Of a stretch of DNA of 42,109 nt, positions 35,618 to 42,109 are shown in pieces. This stretch comes from JBNJGB01 sp051747385 (GTDB taxonomy: Bacteria; Myxococcota_A; UBA9042; PHBI01; JACKFB01): positions 1 to 42,109 of the forward strand of contig JBNJGB010000046.1 of assembly GCA_051747385.1 (NCBI GenBank), read 5' to 3'. The translations under genes were made by a program, and so were the position numbers. Each line of letters begins with the position of its first letter. Position 1 is the first letter of the stretch. Under the pieces are notes generated by a model. That model searched no databases. It was not told where the DNA came from and saw only the letters and a program-made list of their open reading frames with translations.

Positions 35618-36859
35618 CTACTCGTCGAGGAGGTGCACCACCAGGCCGCTGGCGAGCTTGGGCTCGAACCAGGTGGACTTGGGCGGCATGACGCGGCCGG
35701 CGTCGGCCACGTCCAGGAGCTCCTCGATGGAGGTCGGGTACATGGCGAAGGCGCAGCCGGCGCCGCGGGCGTCCACCCGGCGCTCCAGCTCGCCGGTGCC
35801 GCGGATGCCGCCGACGAAGTCGACGCGCGGATCCGTGCGGGGATCCTCGATGCCGAGGACGGGCTCCAGGAGGCGGCTCTGGAGGAGGGCGACGTCCAGG
35901 CGGGCGACCGGATCGTCCTCGTCCGCCTCCCGCTCGAGGGCCTCGAGGCGGCGCCAGTCGCCGCCCACGTACATGCCGAACTGGTGGCGCTCCGGCGGCT
36001 CCGGGTCTGCGCCCGGGCCGCTCACGGCGAAGCGCTTGCCCACCTCCAGGAGGAAGGCCTCCTCCGTGAAGCCGTACAGGTCCGACACCACCCGGTTGTA
36101 GGGCAGGATGCGGAGCTGATCGTGGGGGAAGACCACGCAGAGGAAGCGCTCGAACGGCGCGTCCTCGGGGGCGTCCGGGTTCCGCTGCCGGCGCAGCTCC
36201 CGGGTCCGCCACGCGCTGGCCGCCCGGTGGTGGCCGTCCGCCACGTAGAATGCGTCGATGGGCGACAGCGCCGCCGCCACGTCCGCGATGTCCTGCGGGT
36301 CGCCGACACGCCAGAGCCGATGCCGCACGCCTCCCATGTCCGGCACGTCGAGGGTCGGCTCCCCCTGCGCGAGGCGCTGCTGGATGTCCGCGAGGCCCTC
36401 GCGGCTGCGGCAGGTGAGGAAGACCGGCCCGGTCTGGGCGCCCAGCGTGTCCACGTGGCGGGCGCGGTCGTCCTCCTTGGCCTTGCGGGTGTGCTCGTGG
36501 CGCTTGATGCGCCCCTCCGCGTAGTCGTCGACCTCCGCGCACCCCACGAAGCCGATCTGGTGGTGATCGCCCCAGTCCAGGCGGTACAGCCACAGGGCCT
36601 CGGCCTCGTCCCGGACCAGGACCCCGTCGTCGATGAGGCGGCGCAGGTTGGCCGCGCCCGTGTCGTATACGCGCGGGTCGTACGGGTCCGCGTCCGCCGG
36701 GAGGTCGATCTCCGGGCGGACGACGTGGAGGAAGGACCGGGGCCGCCCCTCGGCGAGGCTGCGGGCCTCGTCGGTGTCGACCACGTCGTAGGGGGGCGAG
36801 GCCACGTCGACGGCCTGCTCGGGGCGGGGATGGAGCGCGCGGAACGGGTGCAGACGCAT
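35618..36859 (-). CDS. DUF1015 family protein
   Basis: This 413-residue protein fits DUF1015. It opens with MRLHPFRALHPRPEQAVDVA and SPPYDVVDTDEARSL, has HEHTRKAKEDDRARH in the middle, the highly conserved YVADGHHRAASAW motif, and MPPKSTWFEPKLASGLVVHL at the end. The family is cytoplasmic and of unknown activity; in some genomes it lies beside serine-biosynthesis genes, which is not the case here. The ATG at 36859 has GGGAGGTC upstream and the family's usual start context. It is divergent from a small gene at 37040, with back-to-back promoters between them. Confidence 0.9.
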   Translation of the reverse strand: MRLHPFRALHPRPEQAVDVASPPYDVVDTDEARSLAEGRPRSFLHVVRPEIDLPADADPYDPRVYDTGAANLRRLIDDGVLVRDEAEALWLYRLDWGDHHQIGFVGCAEVDDYAEGRIKRHEHTRKAKEDDRARHVDTLGAQTGPVFLTCRSREGLADIQQRLAQGEPTLDVPDMGGVRHRLWRVGDPQDIADVAAALSPIDAFYVADGHHRAASAWRTRELRRQRNPDAPEDAPFERFLCVVFPHDQLRILPYNRVVSDLYGFTEEAFLLEVGKRFAVSGPGADPEPPERHQFGMYVGGDWRRLEALEREADEDDPVARLDVALLQSRLLEPVLGIEDPRTDPRVDFVGGIRGTGELERRVDARGAGCAFAMYPTSIEELLDVADAGRVMPPKSTWFEPKLASGLVVHLLDE

Positions 36860-36887
36860 GGGGGACCTCCCGGGACGAGCGGCGTCG

Positions 36888-36916
36888 ACCGTAGCCCAGC
36901 GCGACCCGCCTTTCAA
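36888..36916 (-). promoter_or_regulatory. Predicted promoter of the DUF1015 gene
   Basis: On the minus strand TTGAAA (36916-36911), 17 bp and TACGGT (36893-36888), ~30 nt before the ATG at 36859. Confidence 0.5.
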
Positions 36917-36955
36917 CGACGCCCGAGGCACCCGGGGCGGGTTCCGGACGCATGG

Positions 36956-36984
36956 TTGACGCGGCGCGTCACGATCGGTACAAG
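36956..36984 (+). promoter_or_regulatory. Predicted promoter of the small 37040 gene
   Basis: TTGACG (36956-36961), 17 bp and TACAAG (36979-36984), a close sigma-70-like match, ~55 nt upstream of the ATG at 37040. Confidence 0.55.
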
Positions 36985-37039
36985 CCCCGGCCCGACGCCC
37001 GGGGGCGCTGTGGGCCCCGGGCAGGAGGAGCGAACCGAC

Positions 37040-37342
37040 ATGCACCGTCACCCGAGCGACACGCGAAGCGCCTGGGAGAAGAAGCGCGAGGAGCGGACCC
37101 GCGAGGAGCAGCTCGCGGCTCAGCCCGTCACCCTCGAGGAGCTCATGGCGGAGGCCGGCTCCGAGCTGTTCGGCCTCGCCGACGCCGAGGACCTCGCCGA
37201 GTTCACCGACGCCCACCGCGAGCGGCTGTCCAGCCGCCAGTTCGCCCGGTACGTGGAGCTGATCGTCGAGGAGTACGGGGCGCCCATGGCCCGCCGGGCC
37301 GGCCTGCCCATCGGCCCGCCGAGGCTGCGGCTGGCCTCCTAG
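37040..37342 (+). CDS. Small uncharacterised protein (100 aa)
   Basis: This soluble 100-residue protein is highly charged. A basic/acidic helix (SAWEKKREERTREEQLA) leads to PVTLEELMAEAGSELFGLAD, then HRERLSSRQFARYVELIVEE, and a basic end with RAGLPIGPPRLRLAS. It has no Cys, signal or membrane segment. A near-consensus promoter and GGAGGAG before the ATG support it as a real gene despite its size. I do not recognise a family. Its 3' end is followed by a (CAAGGG)5 repeat, so its own mRNA would carry the G-rich strand after the stop. Confidence 0.62.
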   Translation: MHRHPSDTRSAWEKKREERTREEQLAAQPVTLEELMAEAGSELFGLADAEDLAEFTDAHRERLSSRQFARYVELIVEEYGAPMARRAGLPIGPPRLRLAS

Positions 37343-37374
37343 CAGCGTCCGGGAAAACTCTCCCGTCGCGGTTT

Positions 37375-37428
37375 CCGGCCGGAGCCGCGCTTTCAGGCAA
37401 GGGCAAGGGCAAGGGCAAGGGCAAGGGG
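37375..37428 (-). repeat. (CCCTTG)5-CCTG repeat with partial family A flank
   Basis: On the plus strand CCGGCCGGAGCCGCGCTTTCAG is followed by five CAAGGG units (37398-37427). Read on the minus strand this is (CCCTTG)5-CCTG, then a diverged start of the family A unit (CTCCGGCCGG). It lies between convergent genes 37342 and 37457. Confidence 0.75.
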
Positions 37429-37456
37429 CGACAGGCGCCCCACACCCAAGAGGAGA

Positions 37457-39547
37457 TCAGCCGCCCGGGGGGCGCTCCAGCCACTCGCGGTACGCCTCGA
37501 GGCTGAAGGGCCGGCCGAGGAAGTCCTCGACCATTTCCGCGGCGTCCTTCGTGCCGCCCGGCTCCAGGATGGCCCGGCGATACTCCCGGGCCACCTCGTC
37601 GTTCAGCAGCCCGGCCTCCCTGAACCGCGTGAACAGGTCCTTCGCGATGACCAGGGACCACTGGTAGGTGTAGTACATCGAGCTGTAGCCGATGAGGTGC
37701 CCGAAGTTGGCGTACACCCGGCTGTCCTCGAGGCGCGGATAGGGGTTGTACCGCTCGTAGATCTCGTCGGTGAAGGCCTCGAGGTCCAGCGTCTCCGGGT
37801 CCCGGGCGTGCATGTAGTAGCTGTACGCCGTGTAGAAGACCTGGCGCATGACGTGGACGCCCTTGCCGAACTCCTCGGCGCCCTCCATGCGGTGGACCAT
37901 GTCGGCGGGGATGGGCTCGCCGGTCTCCACGTGCTTCGCGAAGCGCTGCAGGACCGTCGGCTCCCAGGCCCACTCCTCGAGGATCTGGCTGGGCGCCTCC
38001 ACGAAGTCCCACTCCACGTTGATGCCGGCCAGGGAGACCCACTGGCCCCGCCGCGCCAGCAGGTGGTGGATGAGGTGGCCGAACTCGTGGAAGAAGGTCA
38101 CGACGTCGCTGTGCTCCATCAGCGCGTCGCTGCCCTCGCCGGGCTCCGGGAAGTTGCAGATGAGCGACGCGGCCGGGATGCGCCCCTCCGCGAGGCCCGT
38201 CTGGATGGGGAACATGGCCGCGTGCTTGTACTTGCCGGGGCGCGGGTGCATGTCCAGGTAGAACCGGCCGATCAGCTCGTCGCCGTCGTACATGGCGACG
38301 GCCTCGACCGACTCGTGCCAGACCGGCTGGGAGGCGTCGACCTCGAAGCGGACCCCGAACAGCTCCGCGTACAGGTCCAGGATCCCGTCGCGGACCCGCG
38401 GATAGGGGAAGTAGGGGCGCACGTCCCGGGCGTCGAAGTCGAACCGGGCCTCGCGGACCTTGCCCACGTAGTAGAAGCGATCCCACACCTGGATGTGCTC
38501 GGCGGACGGCTCGTCCTCCCGCTTGCGCGCCAGGAGGTCCTCCAGGTCCGCCTCCATCCGCGGCCGCGCCGACTCGGCCACCTGCTCGATGAACTGCTCG
38601 ATGGTGTCCGCCGTGCGGACCATCTTGTCCTCGGCGTTGTAGGCGGCCCACGTGTCGAAGCCCAGGGTGGACGCGTACTCGTCGCGCAGGGCGAGGAGCT
38701 CCTTCAGCAGCTCGGCGTTGCCCGGCCAGCCCCGCTGCATGAACTCCTGGTACAGGGCGCGCCGCAGCTCGCCGTCCTCCGCGTACGTCTCGAAGGGGAA
38801 GAAGTCCGGGTAGTCCGTCGTGATCCGGATCTTCCCATCGTCGCCGGGCGGGTGCGCGTCGATGTAGTCCTGCGGCAGACCGGCCAGGGCCTCCGGACCG
38901 TCCACCTCGATGGAGCGCACATCCTCGCGGACGTTCTTCTGGAAGTCCTGGCCGATCTCCACCATCCGCTCGTGGATGGCCGCGAGCCGCGCCCGCGTCT
39001 CTTCGTCCTGGTCCACGCCGGAGCGCCGGAAGTCGCGCAGGAGGTGTTCCACGAAGCGCTGCGACAGCCCGTCCAGGCCCCCGCTGTCCACCGCGGCCAC
39101 GGCCTCGTACAGTCCGCGGTCCAGGTTCACGTCGTTGGAGAACCGGGCCAGCCGCTCCTGGCACTCGCGCGCCGCATCGCGGACCTCCGCGTCGGGGTGC
39201 ACGCTGAACAGGAGCCCGGCCCAGCCGGAGGACGTGTCCAGGGTCTCCAGCATCCGGTCGAACGGCTCGAGGGTGTTCGCCTCGGTGCGCGGACCGTCCA
39301 CGGGCTGCTTCAGCTGCTCGCGGAGGGCCCGCGCCCGGTCGAGGCCTGCGTCGCACCGCGCCGTCAGGCGCTCTGCGCTGCTCCAGACCGGGTCGTCCCG
39401 GTCGGTGTCGTGCTCCAGATCCAGCTTCAAGCCTGCCTCCCCGGCCGGCGTCCCGGCCTGGTCCGGTGTGGGGGTGGTCGTCGGCGCCGGCGTGGCGCAG
39501 GCGGTCGTCCAGAGCGCCAGGATCACCACCGTCGTCGCTGCGCGCAT
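37457..39547 (-). CDS. M3-family metallopeptidase lipoprotein
   Basis: This 696-residue zinc metallopeptidase is related to oligopeptidase A and Dcp. The active site is VVTFFHEFGHLIHHLLARRG (HExxH), with a downstream Glu in FVEAPSQILEEWAWEP as third ligand. Other family markers are GRFYLDMHPRPGKYKHAAMF and the C-terminal RVYANFGHLIGYSSMYYTYQ. It starts MRAATTVVILALWTTACATP, a lipoprotein signal with lipobox TTAC, followed by a Thr/Pro linker. Unlike the usual cytoplasmic family members it is therefore exported and lipid-anchored, probably cleaving peptides in the periplasm or outside. The ATG at 39547 has GGAGGGAG. Confidence 0.9.
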   Translation of the reverse strand: MRAATTVVILALWTTACATPAPTTTPTPDQAGTPAGEAGLKLDLEHDTDRDDPVWSSAERLTARCDAGLDRARALREQLKQPVDGPRTEANTLEPFDRMLETLDTSSGWAGLLFSVHPDAEVRDAARECQERLARFSNDVNLDRGLYEAVAAVDSGGLDGLSQRFVEHLLRDFRRSGVDQDEETRARLAAIHERMVEIGQDFQKNVREDVRSIEVDGPEALAGLPQDYIDAHPPGDDGKIRITTDYPDFFPFETYAEDGELRRALYQEFMQRGWPGNAELLKELLALRDEYASTLGFDTWAAYNAEDKMVRTADTIEQFIEQVAESARPRMEADLEDLLARKREDEPSAEHIQVWDRFYYVGKVREARFDFDARDVRPYFPYPRVRDGILDLYAELFGVRFEVDASQPVWHESVEAVAMYDGDELIGRFYLDMHPRPGKYKHAAMFPIQTGLAEGRIPAASLICNFPEPGEGSDALMEHSDVVTFFHEFGHLIHHLLARRGQWVSLAGINVEWDFVEAPSQILEEWAWEPTVLQRFAKHVETGEPIPADMVHRMEGAEEFGKGVHVMRQVFYTAYSYYMHARDPETLDLEAFTDEIYERYNPYPRLEDSRVYANFGHLIGYSSMYYTYQWSLVIAKDLFTRFREAGLLNDEVAREYRRAILEPGGTKDAAEMVEDFLGRPFSLEAYREWLERPPGG

Positions 39548-39579
39548 GCCCTCTCCCTCCGTCGATGACACGAGCGGCG

Positions 39580-39608
39580 GTTGTAGCGGCCCGAGGGCCG
39601 ACGGACAA
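39580..39608 (-). promoter_or_regulatory. Predicted promoter of the M3 peptidase gene
   Basis: On the minus strand TTGTCC (39608-39603), 17 bp and TACAAC (39585-39580), ~30 nt before the ATG at 39547. Confidence 0.5.
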
Positions 39609-39690
39609 GGGTCGAGGTCGGTGCGGTGGCACGCCGCGCTCCTCTGGTCCATACTTCCACGCTCCCACGAGGCGCCGCCGGAGGTCCACG

Positions 39691-40512
39691 ATGCCCTACA
39701 TCGCGTACAGCGGCCCTGCGCGCGAGTCGTCCTTCCGCCGCATGGCCATGGCCGCGTGGGACAAGCCGGGTGATCCGACGATCTACGGCTACATGGACAT
39801 CGACGCCCGGGCGGGGCAGCGCCGCATCGACGCCCTGCGCGCGGAGGGGTTCCGGGTCACATGGACCCACCTCGTGGCCCGGGCCGTCGGCCTGGCCTTC
39901 GCGCAGCACCCCGACGCGAACGTGACCCCGCGCCTCACCCGGAGCTGGCGCCGCGAGGACGTGGACGTCTTCCTGCAGGTGGCCCTCCCGACCGAGGAGG
40001 GCCTGGGCGCGACCGACCTCTCCGGGGTGAAGATCCGGCAGGCCGACCGGAAGCCCCTCCCGGAGCTCGCGAGGGAGGTCACGGAGCGCGTGGAGAAGGC
40101 GAGGGCGCGCCAGGACGCCGAGATCGAGACCTCCAAGCGCCACATCGACCGGATCCCGCGCTTCGTCCTCAAGCCGGTGCTGCGCTTCCTCGTCTGGCTG
40201 CAGGTGGTCTTCAACCTGGACCTGCGCTGGCTGGGCCTGCCGCGGGATCCCTTCGGCTCCGCCATGGTCACCAGCATGGGGATGATGGGCATCGACACGG
40301 GCTTCGCGCCGCTGTTCCCGCCCGGGCCGCCCGTGGTCCTGCTGTTGGGCTCCGTGCAGGAGCGGCCCGTCGTCGAGGACGGCGAGGTGGTCGCCCGCCC
40401 CGTCCTGCGGATCGGCGGCACCTTCGACCACCGCTGCTTCGACGGCTATCACCTGGCGCGGCTCGGCGCGGAGATGAAGCGCCTCCTCGAGGAGGGCGTG
40501 GACGCCCTCTGA
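39691..40512 (+). CDS. Stand-alone 2-oxoacid dehydrogenase E2-type acyltransferase domain
   Basis: This 273-residue protein contains only the catalytic (CAT) domain of E2 acyltransferases, with GGTFDHRCFDGYHLARLGAE (DHRxxDG) and the preceding strand MGMMGIDTGFAPLFPPGPPV. Lipoyl and E1/E3-binding domains are absent. Residues ~155-190 carry a long hydrophobic insert (FVLKPVLRFLVWLQVVFNLD) that could bind membrane or lipid. It is therefore unlikely to be part of a pyruvate-type complex and may transfer another acyl group. No E1 or E3 gene is nearby. The ATG at 39691 has GGAGG. The stop is one base from that of the convergent Cys-rich gene. Confidence 0.82.
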   Translation: MPYIAYSGPARESSFRRMAMAAWDKPGDPTIYGYMDIDARAGQRRIDALRAEGFRVTWTHLVARAVGLAFAQHPDANVTPRLTRSWRREDVDVFLQVALPTEEGLGATDLSGVKIRQADRKPLPELAREVTERVEKARARQDAEIETSKRHIDRIPRFVLKPVLRFLVWLQVVFNLDLRWLGLPRDPFGSAMVTSMGMMGIDTGFAPLFPPGPPVVLLLGSVQERPVVEDGEVVARPVLRIGGTFDHRCFDGYHLARLGAEMKRLLEEGVDAL

Positions 40513-40513
40513 G

Positions 40514-41599
40514 TCAGGCCGTCCGACGTCGGCGCGTGACCAGCAGGCCCAGCGCCGCGAGGAGACCCGCGAGGCCCCCGGAGGCCGATCCCCCGGCGCA
40601 CCCGGAGCCGTCGCCGCCCCCGTCCCCGGTCTCGCCGGGCGGATCGTCGCCGACCACGCACTCGGCCACGTACGGATCCCACCGCTGGCCGCTCGGGCAC
40701 GGGCGACCCACGGGGACGTCGGCCGAGCCCGCGTCTGGCGGCCCCGCGTCCGGCCCGCCGGCGCCCACGCACTGGAAGGCCTGGCAGACCTCGCCGCTCG
40801 CGCAGGTCCCGCACGCGCTCCCGCAGCCGTCGTCGCCGCACTCCTTGCCGGCGCAGTCCGGGGCGCAGACGCACAGCCCCTCGGAGCAGGTCTCGCCGTC
40901 GCCGCACGTGCCGCAGGTGCCTCCGCAGCCGTCGCCGCCGCACTCCAGGCCGTCGCAGTCGGGCTGGCAGTCGGACACGCACTGGCCGTCCTGGCAGGCT
41001 TCGTTGTCGCTGCAAGAGCCGCAGGAGGCGCCGCAGATCTCGCCGCACTCCCACCCGCGTGACGCGCACGATTCACAGGATGCGCAGATGCCTGCGTCGC
41101 AGCGGTATCCGGACAGGCAGTTCCCGCAAGTATCCCCGCAGCCGTCGGGCCCACAGTTGAGCCCGTCGCACTGCTTCTCGCAGCAGACACCGTCGGCGCA
41201 GACGTGGTTGGCCGGGCAGGTGCCGCAGGGGTCGCCGCAGGCGTTCTCGCCGCACTCCAGGCCCGCGCAGGACGGGTCGCAGGCGCACTGGAACGCCTCG
41301 TCGCAGAAGCTCCCGGCCGGGCAGGTGCCGCAGGTCCCGCCGCACAGGTCGCCCCCGCACGCCTTGCCCTCGCAGTCGGGGATGCACTCGCCCTCGCAGG
41401 TGAACTGGTCGGAGCACTCCTGCCCCGGTCCGCACGGCCCGCACTGCCCGCCGCACCCGTCGGGGCCGCACTCGCGGTCCCGGGCGTCGCACCACGGCAC
41501 GCACTGGGCGCTCGCCGTCGAGCCCACGGCGAGGGCGAGGAGCGTCGTCAGGAGGGCCGCTGCCGGAAGGATTCGCGAGGCGCTGGGGACCATGGGCAT
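40514..41599 (-). CDS. Cys-rich repeat protein with MYXO-CTERM-like tail
   Basis: This 361-residue exported protein has a signal peptide (SRILPAAALLTTLLALAVGS, cleavage near ASA-QC). Roughly seven Cys-rich repeats of ~35 residues follow (e.g. CGPDGCGGQCGPCGPGQEC, CGGDGCGGTCGTCGDGETC), each with 6-8 Cys likely to be disulfide-bonded. A Pro/Asp/Gly linker leads to GGSASGGLAGLLAALGLLV and RRRR, the MYXO-CTERM-type tail. It is expected on the cell surface, perhaps as an adhesive or structural stalk. The ATG at 41599 has GGAG at good spacing; 41593 is a second option. An extended -10 TGCTATCGG lies at 41642-41634. The family B repeat array starts 90 bp upstream. Confidence 0.82.
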   Translation of the reverse strand: MPMVPSASRILPAAALLTTLLALAVGSTASAQCVPWCDARDRECGPDGCGGQCGPCGPGQECSDQFTCEGECIPDCEGKACGGDLCGGTCGTCPAGSFCDEAFQCACDPSCAGLECGENACGDPCGTCPANHVCADGVCCEKQCDGLNCGPDGCGDTCGNCLSGYRCDAGICASCESCASRGWECGEICGASCGSCSDNEACQDGQCVSDCQPDCDGLECGGDGCGGTCGTCGDGETCSEGLCVCAPDCAGKECGDDGCGSACGTCASGEVCQAFQCVGAGGPDAGPPDAGSADVPVGRPCPSGQRWDPYVAECVVGDDPPGETGDGGGDGSGCAGGSASGGLAGLLAALGLLVTRRRRTA

Positions 41600-41633
41600 G
41601 GGGCTCCGATCCGGGGGTTCGTCGGCGCTCCAC

Positions 41634-41642
41634 CCGATAGCA
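41634..41642 (-). promoter_or_regulatory. Extended -10 element of the Cys-rich gene
   Basis: TGCTATCGG on the minus strand, ~35 nt upstream of the ATG at 41599. There is no clear -35. It shares TGCTATC with the elements at 9872 and 31325. Confidence 0.3.
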
Positions 41643-41688
41643 CGATCCGGAGCGTCGAAACCAGGCGTCCCGGGGCGGCTACCAGGAC

Positions 41689-42109
41689 GGTCGCAAAGTC
41701 GGAGAAGCGTGGGCCGCGCGGCAGTACGACGCCCGGCACCGGATTGCACCCGCTCGGAAACAATGGGTTTTCGCGTCTGAGAGCAGGCAAGGGCAAGGGC
41801 ACGGGCACGGGCAAGGGAGGGCGGTCGCAAAGTCGGAGAAGCGTGGGCCGCGCGGCGGTACGGCGCCCGGCACCGGATTGCACCCGCTCGGAAACCATGG
41901 GTTTTTCGCGTCTGAGAGCAGGCAAGGGCACGGGCAAGGGCACGGGCAAGGGAGGGCGGTCGCAAAGTCGGAGAAGCGTGGGCCGCGCGGCGGTACGACG
42001 CCCGGCACCGGATTGCAGCCGCTCGGAAACGATGGGTTTTTCGCGTCTGAGAGCAGGCAAGGGCACGGGCAAGGGCACGGGCAAGGGAGGGCGGTCGCAA
42101 AGTCGGACA
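41689..42109 (-). repeat. Repeat family B tandem array (3 copies plus a partial)
   Basis: Copies start at 41689, 41823, 41958 and 42093 on the plus strand with periods of 134, 135 and 135 bp, and the array runs off the window. Each unit reads GGTCGCAAAGTCGGAGAAGC onward to TCTGAGAGCAGG and ends in five hexamers plus AGGG. Hexamers are CAAGGG or CACGGG in mixed order. Copies differ at only a few positions. The same unit occurs once, in reverse orientation, at 31118-31262. Confidence 0.92.

Noticed and set aside
41548..42084. Frames across the repeats encoding (LP)n or (PC)n peptides
   Set aside because: The 135-bp period keeps frames open by chance. There is no Shine-Dalgarno, the 134-bp copy shifts the frame, and differences between copies do not favour silent sites.

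Overview
The window is about 42 kb of very GC-rich bacterial DNA. Several secreted proteins end in a Gly/Cys-Gly patch, a hydrophobic stretch and an Arg cluster, which is the MYXO-CTERM type of sorting signal. Together with Cys-rich lipoproteins, a von Willebrand A lipoprotein and the codon bias, this points to a myxobacterium-like organism (Myxococcota or a close relative). This is inference from sequence features, not a database match.

Layout. 1-670: debris, with a truncated IS3-type transposase OrfA and a frameshifted Fn3-like fragment. 676-3990: an aldolase/short-chain dehydrogenase fusion, a thioredoxin and an SDR. 3987-6055: a zinc-ribbon methyltransferase, the stub of a second zinc-ribbon gene, a CheY-like receiver and the stub of a probable Hpt gene. 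6052-13959: a USP/phospholipase D protein, an unknown protein, an inositol-monophosphatase/ADP-ribosylglycohydrolase fusion, a vWA lipoprotein and a LON-substrate-binding protein. 14170-18219: an aerobic benzoyl-CoA module, with boxR divergent from boxC-boxB. 18286-18668: a tandem repeat array. 18743-23590: a three-gene operon of secreted proteins. 23732-28511: overlapping HelD-like and DEAH-box helicase genes. 28665-31032: gpmI with an unknown partner. 31342-33355: carbamate kinase and ornithine carbamoyltransferase. 33356-37342: a CBS protein, a tandem pair of unknown paralogues, a DUF1015 protein and a small protein. 37457-41599: an M3 peptidase lipoprotein, a lone E2 acyltransferase domain and a Cys-rich MYXO-CTERM protein. 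41689-42109: a second tandem repeat array that runs off the window.

Functional links. BoxB (epoxidase) and BoxC (ring-cleaving lyase) carry out the middle of aerobic benzoyl-CoA breakdown, and BoxR is the expected benzoyl-CoA-responsive repressor. A dyad TATC-N5-TTGCAA-N5-GATA in the boxR/boxC gap contains the likely -35 box of boxC. BoxA, benzoate-CoA ligase and the semialdehyde dehydrogenase are not in the window. Carbamate kinase and OTC could make ATP from citrulline, but no arginine deiminase is present.

The most unusual structure is a dispersed intergenic repeat headed by (CCCTTG)n-CCTG, found at five loci with two different downstream units. On the other strand it reads (CAAGGG)n, and every internal hexamer variant keeps the GGG tract while only the 3-nt spacer changes, as expected for a G-quadruplex. 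Several promoters have a -10 box only 7-8 nt from an ATG with no Shine-Dalgarno sequence, suggesting leaderless mRNAs. No tRNA, rRNA or CRISPR array was seen, and I found no convincing intrinsic terminator.
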